Shown piece by piece: positions 25,719-37,780 of a stretch of DNA of 64,000 nucleotides (positions are counted from its first letter, which is position 1; each line of letters begins with the position of its first letter). The DNA comes from Calonectria ilicicola (taxonomy: Eukaryota; Ascomycota; Sordariomycetes; Hypocreales; Nectriaceae): the NCBI GenBank assembly GCA_020809705.1, contig CP085832.1:3224001-3288000 (forward strand), written 5' to 3'. Both the position numbers and the translations under genes were made by a program. A model generated the notes under the pieces. The model was not told the origin of the DNA. It ran no database searches and saw only the letters and a program-made list of their open reading frames with translations.

Positions 25719-28700
25719 GCGGGGTGTAGACTTGGCTCTATTTCCCAACCTACGCTCTGAAGATCACTTAAAACAGTCCATCATCTCAAAACTTCCTTAT
25801 TCTTGGCGTTCTGGCTTGGCATCTCCAATCGCCTCCTTTCCGCGGAGGCGCCGGTCCACCACAGCAAAAGTAGTGACGATCTTTTGCAAGGCTACAGGGC
25901 ACGCTGCAGGATTCATTTCCTGGCCAGGCAGCGAGCCAATGCTTGCTGCGGTAGAAAGGCAGGGCCGAAAGAAATCACAATTATGGGGACTCGGCAGCCA
26001 AACGCGATGGATTGCTTTTTTCTCATTGAAGCTATGACGCTTTGTCCAGCGCATCAAACTAGCATGGCCGTGGGGCTCCACGAAGGCGAAGCTGTCTTGG
26101 CAGGCGTCATAAACGAGACATTGAACCTATCGACGACTCACTTCGGATGTCGGATGTTTATTAACGTGTTTAGGCGCAGATGGATGGCGTTCGCAATGAC
26201 GACGACGCAAAGGCGCCCAGCCTGGCCATTCGCTCCCATTCCGCTACTTGGGCTGCACCACACATTTTGAGCCAGTCCTCGCTCCCCCCGTCATCCCAGA
26301 CAACAGCCCTGATTCTAAAATTTCGACCAGGATCATTTTGGCTTCTGAGTTTAATGGCCATAAGCCCATGTCTTGTACTGAGGATGGAAGCTTGTTTATT
26401 CGAGAAGCCGAAGGCCCCTGTCCACGTAATTGTGATTCTCCCACCACCGACAGCTTCCCAGACTAAAAAGCAACGCCAAAAAGGGAGAAGGGTCGCGTGA
26501 CTACCTTGCGACTCTGTCAGTGCAGGCATGGGAAATCTGGAAGGATTCCCATCATTCCCCCCACGTGATTGTCCGTCAATCCAAAAGTCGGTGGGTTTAG
26601 TTGGGTATGATTCTGAGGCTTTTGCACCTCTTGTTGTGGGCCCCGGCTGTGCATTCATTGACGCGCAACCTTGTTTCCAGCTGGTCTAGGGTTCTTGAAC
26701 ATCTCCCGTTCGTATAGTGGTATTAAAACATGCAGCCAAGCCGGATCGCTTCTGGGCATGCATTGTTTCACATCTCCAGGACCCAGCACAACCAGTGTCC
26801 GATGACCCCGAACGATGAAGCAGTGCCACTTTGGACCACGCGGGGTTTTTGTTCCCTTGGTTCCATTTGTCTTCTGTCTTCTATATTTAGACGAGATACA
26901 ACACTGCCACGATGTTCAAAGAAAAGCCTCATGACGGATTGGATTGACGGGACGACTTCGGTTGGGGAGATGTGCATTTCGTCTGCAGGATTCAAACCGG
27001 CCGAGAAAATCGAGGCCAGGGACGCGTAAACCCGCCCCAAACCCGCAGTTGATCTGTTGCTTGGCGCATGTGTCGGTGATAAAGTGTGATGTCAACGTGA
27101 CAGTGTCGCGCCCTCTGGTTGGAGTCTCGTCATGGCCGCCAAGGAAATAGGATGGTCTTGGAGAAGGCGGGGTTCAAGGTGCTTACGACGACACGCTGCA
27201 AACGCCCACTCGACCATGAACAATGCCAACGCTTTCCACGAGGCGCCTTGGCGACAACATTCCACCTTTTGAATAATTGATGCGTCAATCAGGCGGAGTG
27301 AGGAGGCGGTGTCGGATGCAGTTTGAACCAGAGACGAGACTTGGCTGGGGTGGTGAACAAGCATAAAATTACGATCTCCGCACTCATGACTGGGTGAAAC
27401 CCAGATATTAAAATTGTTTGCTTTTTGACTTTTTCTTCGGCTCAGACCTTATTGTCGGAAAAGGTGCCGAGGCGGGACTTAACATTAAAACGTTGCATGC
27501 TAATCAAGTCCAAAATCTTGGGGACGCGATCTGTAGGGAAAAACGAGCCTGCATACCAAGCCAAGATCTTGACTAATCGGAGGGTTTTCCACGAATTGAC
27601 CAAGGTCGGTAGGTTTGATCACTTAATGGCCTGTACTTTCAGAGTCATACTTTCCCTTTCTCTTCTTTGACTACTTGATGGTGGCGACTGGCAGGATCGA
27701 ATGCTGTATGGACTGAGCCCAGTGTTTTTCTGTCATGAACCCTTCCGGAATGGGAGCATGAAAATTCCGTTTTGCCACAGCACGATGCATAAAATAATTA
27801 ACTCCAACCCTGGGCACTTGAGTACTGTCGGGCAGATCCGCCGAGACGACTAACGCCAGCACCATGCCCCTTGAGCACAAACTCACGGTTCCACAATGAT
27901 TATTATCAGCACAAAAGGCTAAACACATCTGCCATTTTGTGTAGTCATATAAATCACTATCGCACTAAATACGTCTTAATCTATTTTTGGGAACGCCCCG
28001 TGCCCGGTGCCTGGGAACCTGGAGACGAGTTGGCATCGGAGATCAAGCGCTAGTCGATGCATGCCACCGCCTGTTCAATAAAAGCATCCCAATCCAAACA
28101 TGATCAGTGGTTCAAGAACTTCTAAGAGGGGCTATAGGGGAGAGGATGTCGCATACAACAGATAGTCTCGATCGCGTAGTTTGGCTTTCGGGTAGTCGCT
28201 CGTTTGATCAGTCCTGCTCGGCTTAATAGTGCTGACATTGGTAACACCACAAGATTATAATAAGAACAACAAATAGGGCTGCATATAATGAATATGGTTT
28301 TTACAGGTAACATGCAGGATTCCGACCATATTTATTGGACATTTAGGAAGAAAAGACATCTCGAACCAGTCCAATTGTGCTGGAGTTCATTGAGGAGTCG
28401 ACATATTTAACGGAGGTGATTGTCCACTCTTCTGATATTCTTCAAAGCTCTCAAGTGTTCATTTGGTAACCACAATGAGTCCCCACCAGCAAGGCCTCAT
28501 TATGTTGAGGGTTTAAAGTTGACACAACCTGTTTGTCGCTCGACTAAAAAATAGCCTCCTCTCGAGAAAACGTGCCACTCCATCACTATGAGGTTAGATC
28601 GCTCACACACGGGATATCCCGCATGGCCGATAAACCGCAATGGCTCCAGAAAGAAAAGCGGCGGGTTGGGCCGTTTCTGTAGGGTGACCGCAAGTGGAGT

Positions 28701-29477
28701 AGACAAGTGCGTTTGGTGAGACGCTACATGTGCTTCATCTGGTTCAGGACTAGGATAACAGCCAAAGTAGCTTAGAGGTTGTCACTTTTTTGCCAGTGGC
28801 TCAATAAGAGTTTTCCGTGGCTGGCTGTAAACGGCAAACCCGGAGTTTAGCGATGGCTGAGTGAGACCTGAGTAGCTAGACTAAATCTGAACACCCCAGC
28901 CTTTCCCTTCACCACTACAAACTCAAATTCAGAAAAGATCCGACCCGAAAAAATTGCATGAACATCCTCTGCTAAATTAATTACAATAAAAAAACATCTT
29001 CTATACTTGTATATAGTTTTTACGATGTAGACCTGGTGGACAAGGGGAAGGCACATTTCTTAATTCGACTTAGCGTTGGCGGCGCATGTTTAAGTGCTCT
29101 TCACGCGGCATTTACGGTGCTACCAAGTCCCGCTAGCAATCAATAGTTTCAAGCCATGAAGAGAGGTAGCCAAAAATGCCCTCCGGACACGTTGAGTAAA
29201 TAAAAGACTAGCTGGAATACTGAAGTAGCTGAGGAGCTGCTAACCAATAATGTTACTGAGCTGAGAAAGAGACCTAAGTCAGATCCAGAAAACACCCCGC
29301 ATTATAGTCCAGAACCGAAACATGCATGTTCAGGCCGCCCACTCAGGTCCAGTCCTGGGAAAGCGCAAGCCCTGCCGGAGCTGGAATCTAAATCTTGGAC
29401 CGAATTTTCCTAGCTGGCCCAGCCTCTAGGTTCCGAGTGCTAGGTCGAGACGCCCTAGTTGGCCTGCCCAACGAAGT

Positions 29478-29486
29478 ATAAATAAG
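29478..29486 (+). promoter_or_regulatory. TATA box upstream of the 29.6-kb gene
   Basis: tataaataa lies 110 bp before the ATG at 29588 in otherwise GC-balanced DNA. Confidence 0.6.
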
Positions 29487-29587
29487 ACCTCTTTGGCAGC
29501 TCTGTTTAAAATTCTCCCCTTGATATACGGCATACAACAAACTCAAATTCAAGGCACCCCGGTTTTCTACTTTCAACATCTCTCAAA

Positions 29588-30324
29588 ATGTCCACCTCAT
29601 ACACCTTGCAGGTCGAAATTGCAGACGAATGGATTGATCACTTTACCAAAGATGGTTGGAAACTGTGCATGTCTTTTGGCATGAGAGTCAACAACAAAAA
29701 GACTTACTACAATGTAATCGCTTCAACCCATAGTATGCCATCCTTGGTCCCGGAAGCGCTTTCGTTACCTTACTAATGCAATATCCAGGTGTTTCTAAGA
29801 TTATCCGGGTTCAATGGAATGATTCGTATACTATGGCTGCCAGTCAGGACGCCTTCAGCGACGGAGGTAAGTTATCATCCTAATATTTCCGTTCAATTTT
29901 TCTTCATGTTTACTAAATTCTCAAAGCTACCTTTGCTGCAGCCACTGCACCTGCCGAGATCAAGTTCAAGCAGAGTTACACCTTACAGAAAGACTGGACC
30001 AACGGAGTTATCCAGTCCAGCGAGGCAGCGCCTGTAAACGGTTTCCGCTTCATCAATAGGACCCCTGCAGCTTCCGTCGCCTTCAGACAAGTCGATGGCC
30101 AATTTGCACCCTTCTATTTCAGCGCCAGTTCTCCGCTTCCACCGGGAGACGAAAACATGATCCCAGTTGACAAGATTGTCATATGGTTTGCGATGGACGC
30201 CGATCCCGCCACCTTAGTCGGCTGGGTCCATGATGGGTCCATGGAAATAGATATGACCGGAAGGACTGAAGTGAAGGTCAACTACGACAAAAATGGCAAC
30301 TGGGCTGAAACAAGTCAGTCCTGA
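29588..30324 (+). CDS. Uncharacterised 206-residue protein, probably beta-rich
   Basis: Three exons, 29588-29732, 29789-29866 and 29927-30324, with GT-AG introns of 56 and 60 nt, phase 1 each, giving 206 residues and ending at TGA 30322-30324. I do not recognise the family. No signal peptide or membrane segment, so it is likely intracellular or secreted without a leader. The sequence alternates hydrophobic and polar residues with many aromatic and Gly/Asn turns (for example TLQVEIADEW, VSKIIRVQWNDSYTM, DKIVIWFAMDADP, VGWVHDGSMEIDM), which suggests a beta-sandwich; I infer this only from pattern. A good TATA box lies 110 bp upstream, and all three exons are intact, so the gene looks functional. 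It stands alone in gene-poor DNA, about 600 bp from a dead Copia element. Small soluble beta-sandwich lectins or defence proteins would be one possibility, unproven. Confidence 0.75.
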
Positions 30325-30941
30325 TCAAGATTTGTGTCCATTCCCATTGCGAAACTAGACGGAGGAGAACCGCAGGTCACCAATTGCTCTAATTTATGGC
30401 TTTTTTAATAATAATAAAATAAACCCCCCAATTCCAGTTCACAGACAAATATAAACTCGAGCAATATCCCTTCTCCAGGGTTCTTTTGGCTTTGAGCATC
30501 CTGGATGTTCAAGTTTACAATGTGATGACCCCCAAAGAACCTAGAGTGATAGAGAGCATCTGAACATCAGTTGCCCCATCTGTCTACTTTTTGTAGCAGG
30601 GTCATGCACATCCATAAGAGCTCGGCATAGTTGACAAGATGCAGAACATCGAACCAAAAATTGTCGTGGCATCGGATGGCTAGAACCCTACTTCCGTCTT
30701 TCATCAGATATTGCAATCGAACTAAAGAACTAGACCGCCTAGCAGCTATTGTAACGCCGGCTAGGCTAGGGACCTAGCTGCGTTATATACAGATGTGTTC
30801 CACAGGATAATCACGGTGACTGCAATTACTGCAGGGTCTTTTACCATAGTGGTAACTGGTCGATTGCAACCGGCTGCGATTGGCACCGCTGTACATTGCC
30901 ATATAACTACAACCCATTATACAAGTACCAGCTAAATAGTT
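30325..30941. other. Intergenic DNA with a fragment of a dispersed repeat
   Basis: Between the 29.6-kb gene and the Copia element. The stretch 30805-30839, read on the minus strand, matches 48612-48646 at 23 of 27 aligned positions, all four differences being C/T transitions, so both are probably pieces of one RIP-affected repeat. The last five bases (30937-30941, tagtt) are the target-site duplication of the Copia element. Confidence 0.55.
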
Positions 30942-31116
30942 TATCACACTTTGGTCATTGGGTCATAACGAGAGATTGAAAGAGCCTTAATTCCTATGAA
31001 ATAAAGAGCAGTTAACTATGTGTTTTATAGCTAGGTCCAGCCCTAATTGGCTGTGGGGCTGCGACAACGCATTGAGGCCGTGAGGCTATCGAGGCTAGCC
31101 ACAACTAGTCTCCACA
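30942..31116 (-). repeat. 3' LTR of the Copia element
   Basis: 175 bp, matching 37601-37775 except for six transitions. On the element's own strand it begins TGTGGAGAC and ends GTGTGATA. Confidence 0.9.
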
Positions 31117-31129
31117 TACCCCCCATTCC
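31117..31129 (-). other. Polypurine tract of the Copia element
   Basis: The minus strand reads ggaatggggggta immediately before the 3' LTR, the position and composition expected for the plus-strand primer. Confidence 0.75.
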
Positions 31130-32399
31130 ATAGTTTGTTGTTGTGAATTGTTGAATGTTGTGAATAGCTTTACCTTTATTATTATAATTTTATATAAATA
31201 AATATAATAATTAAAATTATTTTTAGAGTAATGCCTTAGGGGTAATTATAAAATTATACTTTTTAAAGTATAAGAAATTTAATTTTAAGTAATATTTATA
31301 ATTTAATATAATTGAAGTTTATAAATATTATAGTTTTTTATATTTATAATCTTATTTCTTTCTTCTTTATTTATTTTTAACTTTAATATAATAGTTTAAG
31401 ATTTCTTTTTTTACTTATAAGTATATATAATAATTTTATTTATACTTACTAATATTATATTTTAATTTATTATTATTTATTCTTAATATATTATTATTAA
31501 AAGATCTAATCTTAAGCTAATATAAACTTCTTTATTATTTACTTTTAAATATATATTTATAAGTATTTTTATACTTATTTCCTATATTTTATATAATTAA
31601 TCTATATTTTATAATATATTTAAATTATTAAGCTTAAAACTTCTGGTTCTTATACTTTAAACTCTTCTTCTTATACTTGACTTTTAGTTTCTAATGCTTT
31701 AGAAGTATTATTCAATCTGCCCTATAAGAATTGCTTATACTTTACTATTATTAAAAAGAGCTAGCTTAAGAATTACTATATAGTAGAAGGATATTTTAAA
31801 TGTTATATTACTTATAAAGTAAATAATTATTAATATTACTTTTAATATATTTATATTAATTAGTTTTATACTTTATTATTAACTTATAAGTAGTTACTAA
31901 GTACTTATACTTTTAATATATTATTTTATTATTATTTTAAATAATAGAAAGTATTAAATAAATAAGTATTATTTAATTTATTTAAAGCTTTATATTAATT
32001 AATTATATAAATAATAATTTATATAAATAATAATTTATATAAAATATACTTTTTATTTATTTATAAAAATATTAAATAAGAGTTTTAAGCTTTTTAAATA
32101 AGATATTAGTAAAATAATTATTTAAGAAATAAATAGAGGAAAGTCTTAAGGTATTATTAATAATCTAAAGAAATAATATTTATATATTTATATTTTACTT
32201 AATAAGTTTATAAATATTATTATTATTTAAAGTATGTTTAAAAAGTAATATAGTATATAGTTTAATAGTTTTAAGTATTATTTAAGAAAAAGTTAAAATA
32301 AGTTTAATTTAATAAATTATTTTTTTTTATATATTACTTTTATTTTATTTAGCTAAGGTTTATTATATTTAATAATACTTAAAATTATTTAAAGTGCTA

Positions 32400-35300
32400 C
32401 TATAATAATGCTTTAATAAGCCTATTAGTAAGCATTTATCTTATTTCCAGATAAGTTATTTTAAAAGAGCTTTTTTATACTTTTAATATAATTATATATT
32501 TATAATATTAATATATTATAGTTAGATTATTATTTAGCTGCCTTTTTTAATAATAAGTTATATAATTTAGAGGTTATTATATTATAGATTTTAATCTATC
32601 TTTAGATTAAAGTATATTTTACTAAAAAGACACTTTAGGCTAATTATTTCCTTTATAGTATATTCTAAAGTAAGTATTTCTACCTTTATTATTAATATGG
32701 TTATAGTGGCTTGGCAGGTGGCCTTCCATATGACTAATCTGTTAAATAGGCTTATTATATAATCTTATAAAGATCTTTGTATTTTAGGGTTATTAGTGAA
32801 AGAGGTATTGCTAGCAATTATTATAGCCTGTAATTTATTGCTTTAATTGTATTGAATTATAAGGTTTTATGTTATAAAGAGATATTAAATAGCTTAGTTA
32901 GTAATATTTTAGTACTTCTAACTTAGATTGGTGAGAAAATGGGATAATGATAATATTATAAATATAAGGTCCGATTTAATTATTATTGTTATATATAATA
33001 GGGAACTAACTTTTTCCTAATATATCTTTATTTCTTGTGTAGTTGCTTGATCTTGCCTTTTGGCTAGCTTTATTATTAGAATTGGTATGTTAGGGTAAGT
33101 GTTTGTAATATCCAATTTGAACTTTATAATTATTTTCTTAATATATAAATTATAAGATAGATATATCTTGTATTTTATATAATCTTAAATTATTTTTATA
33201 TTTAGAAATTATTATATATTACCTTTATCTAAGATCTTATATATTTTCTTAATGCTTTTTATTATTTTTAGTATTATAGATATATTATTTTTATAATATA
33301 ATACTAGAATATTATTTATAAAGAATATAATAAATATATTATAAGCTTTAGTATAAAATAGATAGAGCTCTTTTAAGCTAGCTTCCATTTCTAGCTTCTT
33401 AAGGGTTAAAGTAAACTTGTTAAATTATAGCTGGGGTGAGTCTCTAAGACTGTATAGAGCTTGATCTAGCTTTATATATTTATTTAGTTGCTTGAATCTG
33501 TCTGGTAACTTATATATAATTAGTGTACTATCTTTACTTCTTATTATATTAATAAAGATATTAATAATATTAAGTTACTTGATTTCTAGGTTAAATTGAG
33601 TAATTAGAGTAATGATTATATAGAATAATTGTATTATAAGTATTATAATATATATACTCTTAATTATAAAGCTTTTCTATAAGTTATTTTAAATATATAA
33701 TCTTATCTTATATTATTTAAGATATCTATCTTGGTTGAATTTGTAAGTAAAGATTTATTTGAGTGATAGTGGTTTAGTTTATGCCTTTGTGCGCTCTATT
33801 TCTCTCCATGTTCCCTTTTTAATTAGGGTTCTGATTTCCTGGTGTGCTGCTTGAATAAATAGCTTATTTAATAGGTATTTTATTATCTCTCTTTAATTTT
33901 ATAGAAGCTTAAGAAGGTTATCTTGGTATAGTTTAGGGTGGTTTGGTGCTATATTAATTTAAGTAGTTTCCTTCTGCTTTATTACTCCTATAAGTATTAT
34001 AAATACAATTTAAATGCTCTTAAGATTTATATAATTTATCTTATAGTAATTAATTATAAAGAAATTTAATATTAGGTCCTTATTATAATCTTACTGTATT
34101 AGAGTCCTTTGGTTTTGCTTTATATTATTTCTTTAAGCTTAGTGATAGTATATTTGTATACCTGCAAGTATTTAAATAACTAATTAACCTTACTTTTAAC
34201 CTCTGCCTCTTTTATATATAAATCTTAACTTCTATTCCTAGCTTTATAGTATACTAGTGTTAATAATAATTGTAAGCTCTAGTGGCTTAGATGGTGGTAT
34301 AGTTATTATTTTTTTTATTATTTTATTTATTAATTAATTTATTGCTTATTTTAATTATTCTAGTTGCTTATTTACTATTTTAGATATATATATCTTTAAG
34401 TTTATAAACTATTTTATTAATAGTTAGTCTATTATACTTATCTCTATTTATTATACCTAACCTATATTTTATTAAACTTCTACTATACTCTTTAAATATA
34501 TATTTTCTAATTCTAAAGTTTATTTTAATATTTAAAGTCTTATAGATATTTAACTAAATATATATTTAGTATTTTTTATTATACTTTAAATAATTATTTT
34601 TATACTTATAAATACCTCCACCCCTAAATTTAAATCTATAAATATTAATCCTTATAAAGATCTCTTATATATTACTTTATTATTAATTTCCTCTTTGATT
34701 TAAAGAGCCCAATCTTTAAGTTAGATGATTGTATGCTTGACTAAGCTTAGCTTATCTAGTTTATAATTGATATACTTATTAAATTATACATTTTAAATTG
34801 TAATAATCTTTATAAGTTAAGGTATCTATATATAATATATATTATAAGCTATATATCCTACTAAATACCTTATATAGCCTCTAGGGCTAACTTTTATATC
34901 TCTTTTTTATTAATCTAATGCTTTACCTTTAATTAAAGGATAAATGTGGTAATTATATATATATATATTATTCTAATTAAGCCTTAAGTTAATTATAAGC
35001 TCTCTTATTGATAAAGGAGTATAGTATTTAAACTATATATCTAACTTCTTAAGTGAGGATATCTAATTCCTTGTCTTTAAAGGTAATATATTAAGCAAGT
35101 GTATAATTATTCTAGTGCTCTCTAGCTATAGCTTTGTTAGAAGCTTTGCTCTATTAAGTATTATATTAGACTTATTTATTATTTTTTAATTTATATATTT
35201 AATAGTACTATTTAGCTTATGGGTCTTTGGTGAAGAGAGCTTTAAATTTATACCTTATTTGTATGCCTATTTTTAGTATTTAGTTAGACCTTTGATTGTA

Positions 35301-35600
35301 ATAGTAGCAACCTTATTATTATATTTAATAATATATATTAAGAGGCTAAATTGCCTTTTAACCTAACTTTTAAATTAAAATAACTTATTAAATATAATAG
35401 TTCTTTACTTATTAGCGATAAGTTGTGTATAAAATATACTACTATATTTATCTTTTATAATTAGAAGCCAGTTGGAGCTATTATATTCTCTAGGGTAGTC
35501 TTACAAGTTCTAGTAAATATATTAAAATGGCCTTAGTGAATGATAGTCTGACTGCCTATATAATATAACCTGTTTTATATACATTCGAGCATAGGTCTTA
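32400..35600 (-). pseudogene. Degraded Copia pol (integrase, reverse transcriptase, RNase H)
   Basis: Minus-strand translation still shows family motifs between stops. Near 35215-35255 the integrase end reads LSSPKTHKLNS, a decayed form of the usual G-x-x-x-E-x-S-x-P-x-T-P-x-Q-N-G block. Near 33380-33480 is KLDQALYSLRDSPQL, the reverse transcriptase KLNKALYGLKQSPR-type block. Near 33302-33322 FINNILVL stands where the catalytic Y-V-D-D should be, both Asp now Asn as G-to-A change would produce. Near 32640-32765 a remnant corresponds to the RNase H end. Gag, expected at about 35.9-37.5 kb, is not recognisable. Confidence 0.82.
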
Positions 35601-37586
35601 CAGTCTATTCTTGTAGTTCCTTTGATTTGTATATTATAATCCCTTTTTATTAGCTTCCTTAGTGTTATAGCTCCAAGGTACTCTGCTTGTTTATGCTATA
35701 GCTTCTTAGTATCCTCCTTTAGCTTTAGAGGGTCTTTTAAAGGTCTAAATTAATAAGTAAAGCTTTACCTTCTATTTTTTAATATAGTAATAATTAGTTA
35801 AATGCTTATATTATTAATTAGAATTATATTATTAAGTATTAGTTAGTTTGATAGATAGATAGAAATTGGCTTATATTAAAGAATTATTATATTATATATA
35901 TATTTGTACTTAATTAAAAAGATACTCTACTTTAGGCTTTTAAAATATAAAGAGTAATTAAAGCTATAATACTAGACTCTAATCTCTTTTAAATGAGCTT
36001 CTAATATAATATTAGTATAAAATCCTTCTATTATAATAATATTATTAAGCTCTAAGTTAACTATATAAACACCAGTTAAGTCTTTAAATAGGTTCTTTAG
36101 TATATATTTATTTTTTCCTATAATTAGAAACTAGCTTAAGCCTGCCTCTATATAGCCTCCTTTTTCTAGTATAAAGGATCCTTTTATAAGCCATTCCTTT
36201 AAGTTGATTAAGTAAATAATACTATAGTTATTAACTAGTGTGCTCTGATAGAGTGGGTGAAGAGCTATTTCTAATATTATAAATATTAATATAGCTTTTT
36301 ATATTATATATAATAGTATTAGATTAAGAATTATAGTAATAATAATTAATAGAATAATATTTTGTTTATTATTTTTTATAATTATTATAGTAGATATTTA
36401 ATCTTTTTGTACTATCTTTTTATAAAGCTTGTTCTATTTGGACTTCTAAAATCATATATATATATAAATATAGTTCTTATCTATTAACTTCTTATTAAGC
36501 TTAAAATTAAAATCTCCTATAAGTATATATTAAAGGTATATACACTTGGCTATTATAAATTTATAGAATTTTCTATTATATAAGCATTTAGGGCTCTTAA
36601 AAGAGGCCATTTGCTACATCTCTAAAAGATCTCCTAGTATAGCGTAAATACCTATATACTTAGAATTTAACTAGCTTAAGATAACTCTTAGGAAGATATT
36701 TTTATAGCTTTTAAGTAAATTAACTACTTATTTCTTAACTTCTTTTTCTATAAGTTAGTCCAATTAGTTCTATGCTCAAGAAGGAGCAAATTAAGCACCA
36801 ACTACTTAGAGGAAATTACAAATAATAAGTATTCCTTTAACCTTAAAAATATTATAAGTATTACCTTAAGCTTGAATTAAACTTTAAATTATATATTAAG
36901 CTTTAGGTTCTTAATTTACACAATTGGTATTCTTTAGGTAGTTTATATAATATAACCTTATCTTATTAACTATATTATTTTCTTTTAATATAAACTTCAC
37001 CTTAAGAGCTTTAATAAGCTTATAAGTAATATAATCTTTATATTATTTAATAACCTTATTAATAATTTCTTAGTAATAAGCTTCCTTAATAGTCTTAATA
37101 ATTTAAGCATATAGAGCTAATTCCTTTTAAACTCTCTTTTAAAGATAATAAACTTAAAGTTAATTATTTTAAGCTTTATTTCTAATCTTATAATAATATC
37201 TATATCTTATAATACACCTATTTATCCCTTTTCCTTCTATTTATCCCTTATCTTTTTCTCCATTTTATTAAAGAACATTAAATTAAAAATAATATTTAAA
37301 TTATCTATTATATTTTCTTTATTAAAATTAATATATTCCTAAAGCTTTAAACTCTATATATAATCTCTTAATACAAAGATCCATTTAATCTATTACTCTA
37401 ATAAGTAAAATTTAATAATAATTAAAAGTCTTTAAATGCTTACAATACTAATATTAACAATCATTTTAAGCATACAATAACAATAACTACTATATCTAAT
37501 ACTAGAAAATAACAAAAAGAAGTATTATCTAATCTATTCAACTAAATATAAGATATAACAGTGGAAGTTGCTGGCTTATATAGCCA

Positions 37587-37600
37587 CCCGGGCTCATAAC
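37587..37600 (-). other. Primer-binding site of the Copia element
   Basis: Directly inside the 5' LTR the minus strand begins gttatgagccc, complementary to the gggctcataac segment around the anticodon of initiator-Met tRNA. Copia elements commonly prime from an internally cut initiator tRNA, so this fits the class. Confidence 0.82.
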
Positions 37601-37775
37601 TATCACACTTTGGTCATTGGGTCATAACGAGAGATTAAAAGAGCCTTAATTCCTATGAAATAAAGAGCAGTCAACTATATGTTTTATAGCTAGGTCCAGC
37701 CCCAATTGGCTGTGGGGCTGCGACAACGCATTGAGGCCGTGAGGCCATCGAGGCCAGCCACAACTAGTCTCCACA
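37601..37775 (-). repeat. 5' LTR of the Copia element
   Basis: 175 bp, the partner of 30942-31116. Followed on the plus-strand side by the target-site duplication tagtt at 37776-37780. Confidence 0.9.
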
Positions 37776-37780
37776 TAGTT

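Larger units (their letters stand above)
25591..29587. other. Gene-poor accessory DNA
   Basis: About 4 kb between the GPI protein and the 29.6-kb gene. Several mutually overlapping open frames (up to 162 codons at 26170-26658 and 155 at 25803-26270) show no domain and no splice pattern I trust. The stretch at 26701-26725 resembles the first part of a tRNA but has no matching second half. No gene called. Confidence 0.4.
30942..37775 (-). mobile_element. Inactivated Ty1/Copia LTR retrotransposon
   Basis: A 6.8-kb element bounded by 175-bp direct LTRs and flanked by the 5-bp target-site duplication tagtt (30937-30941 and 37776-37780). Transcription direction is minus. Read that way, remnants of integrase come before reverse transcriptase and RNase H, the order that defines Copia. 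A primer-binding site complementary to the initiator-Met tRNA interior and a polypurine tract sit next to the LTRs. The interior is extremely AT-rich with stops in all frames, and the two LTRs differ only by six transitions, as expected of repeat-induced point mutation. It cannot encode any working protein. The GC contrast between the LTR ends and the interior is sharp. Confidence 0.93.

Noticed and set aside
25797..26658. Several frames of 94-162 codons on both strands
   Set aside because: They overlap one another on opposite strands and show no family features, so at most one could be real and none stands out.
26701..26740. Beginning like a tRNA-Asp or tRNA-Glu (cccgttcgtatagtggt)
   Set aside because: No T arm or matching acceptor 3' strand follows within 100 nt; at most a fragment.
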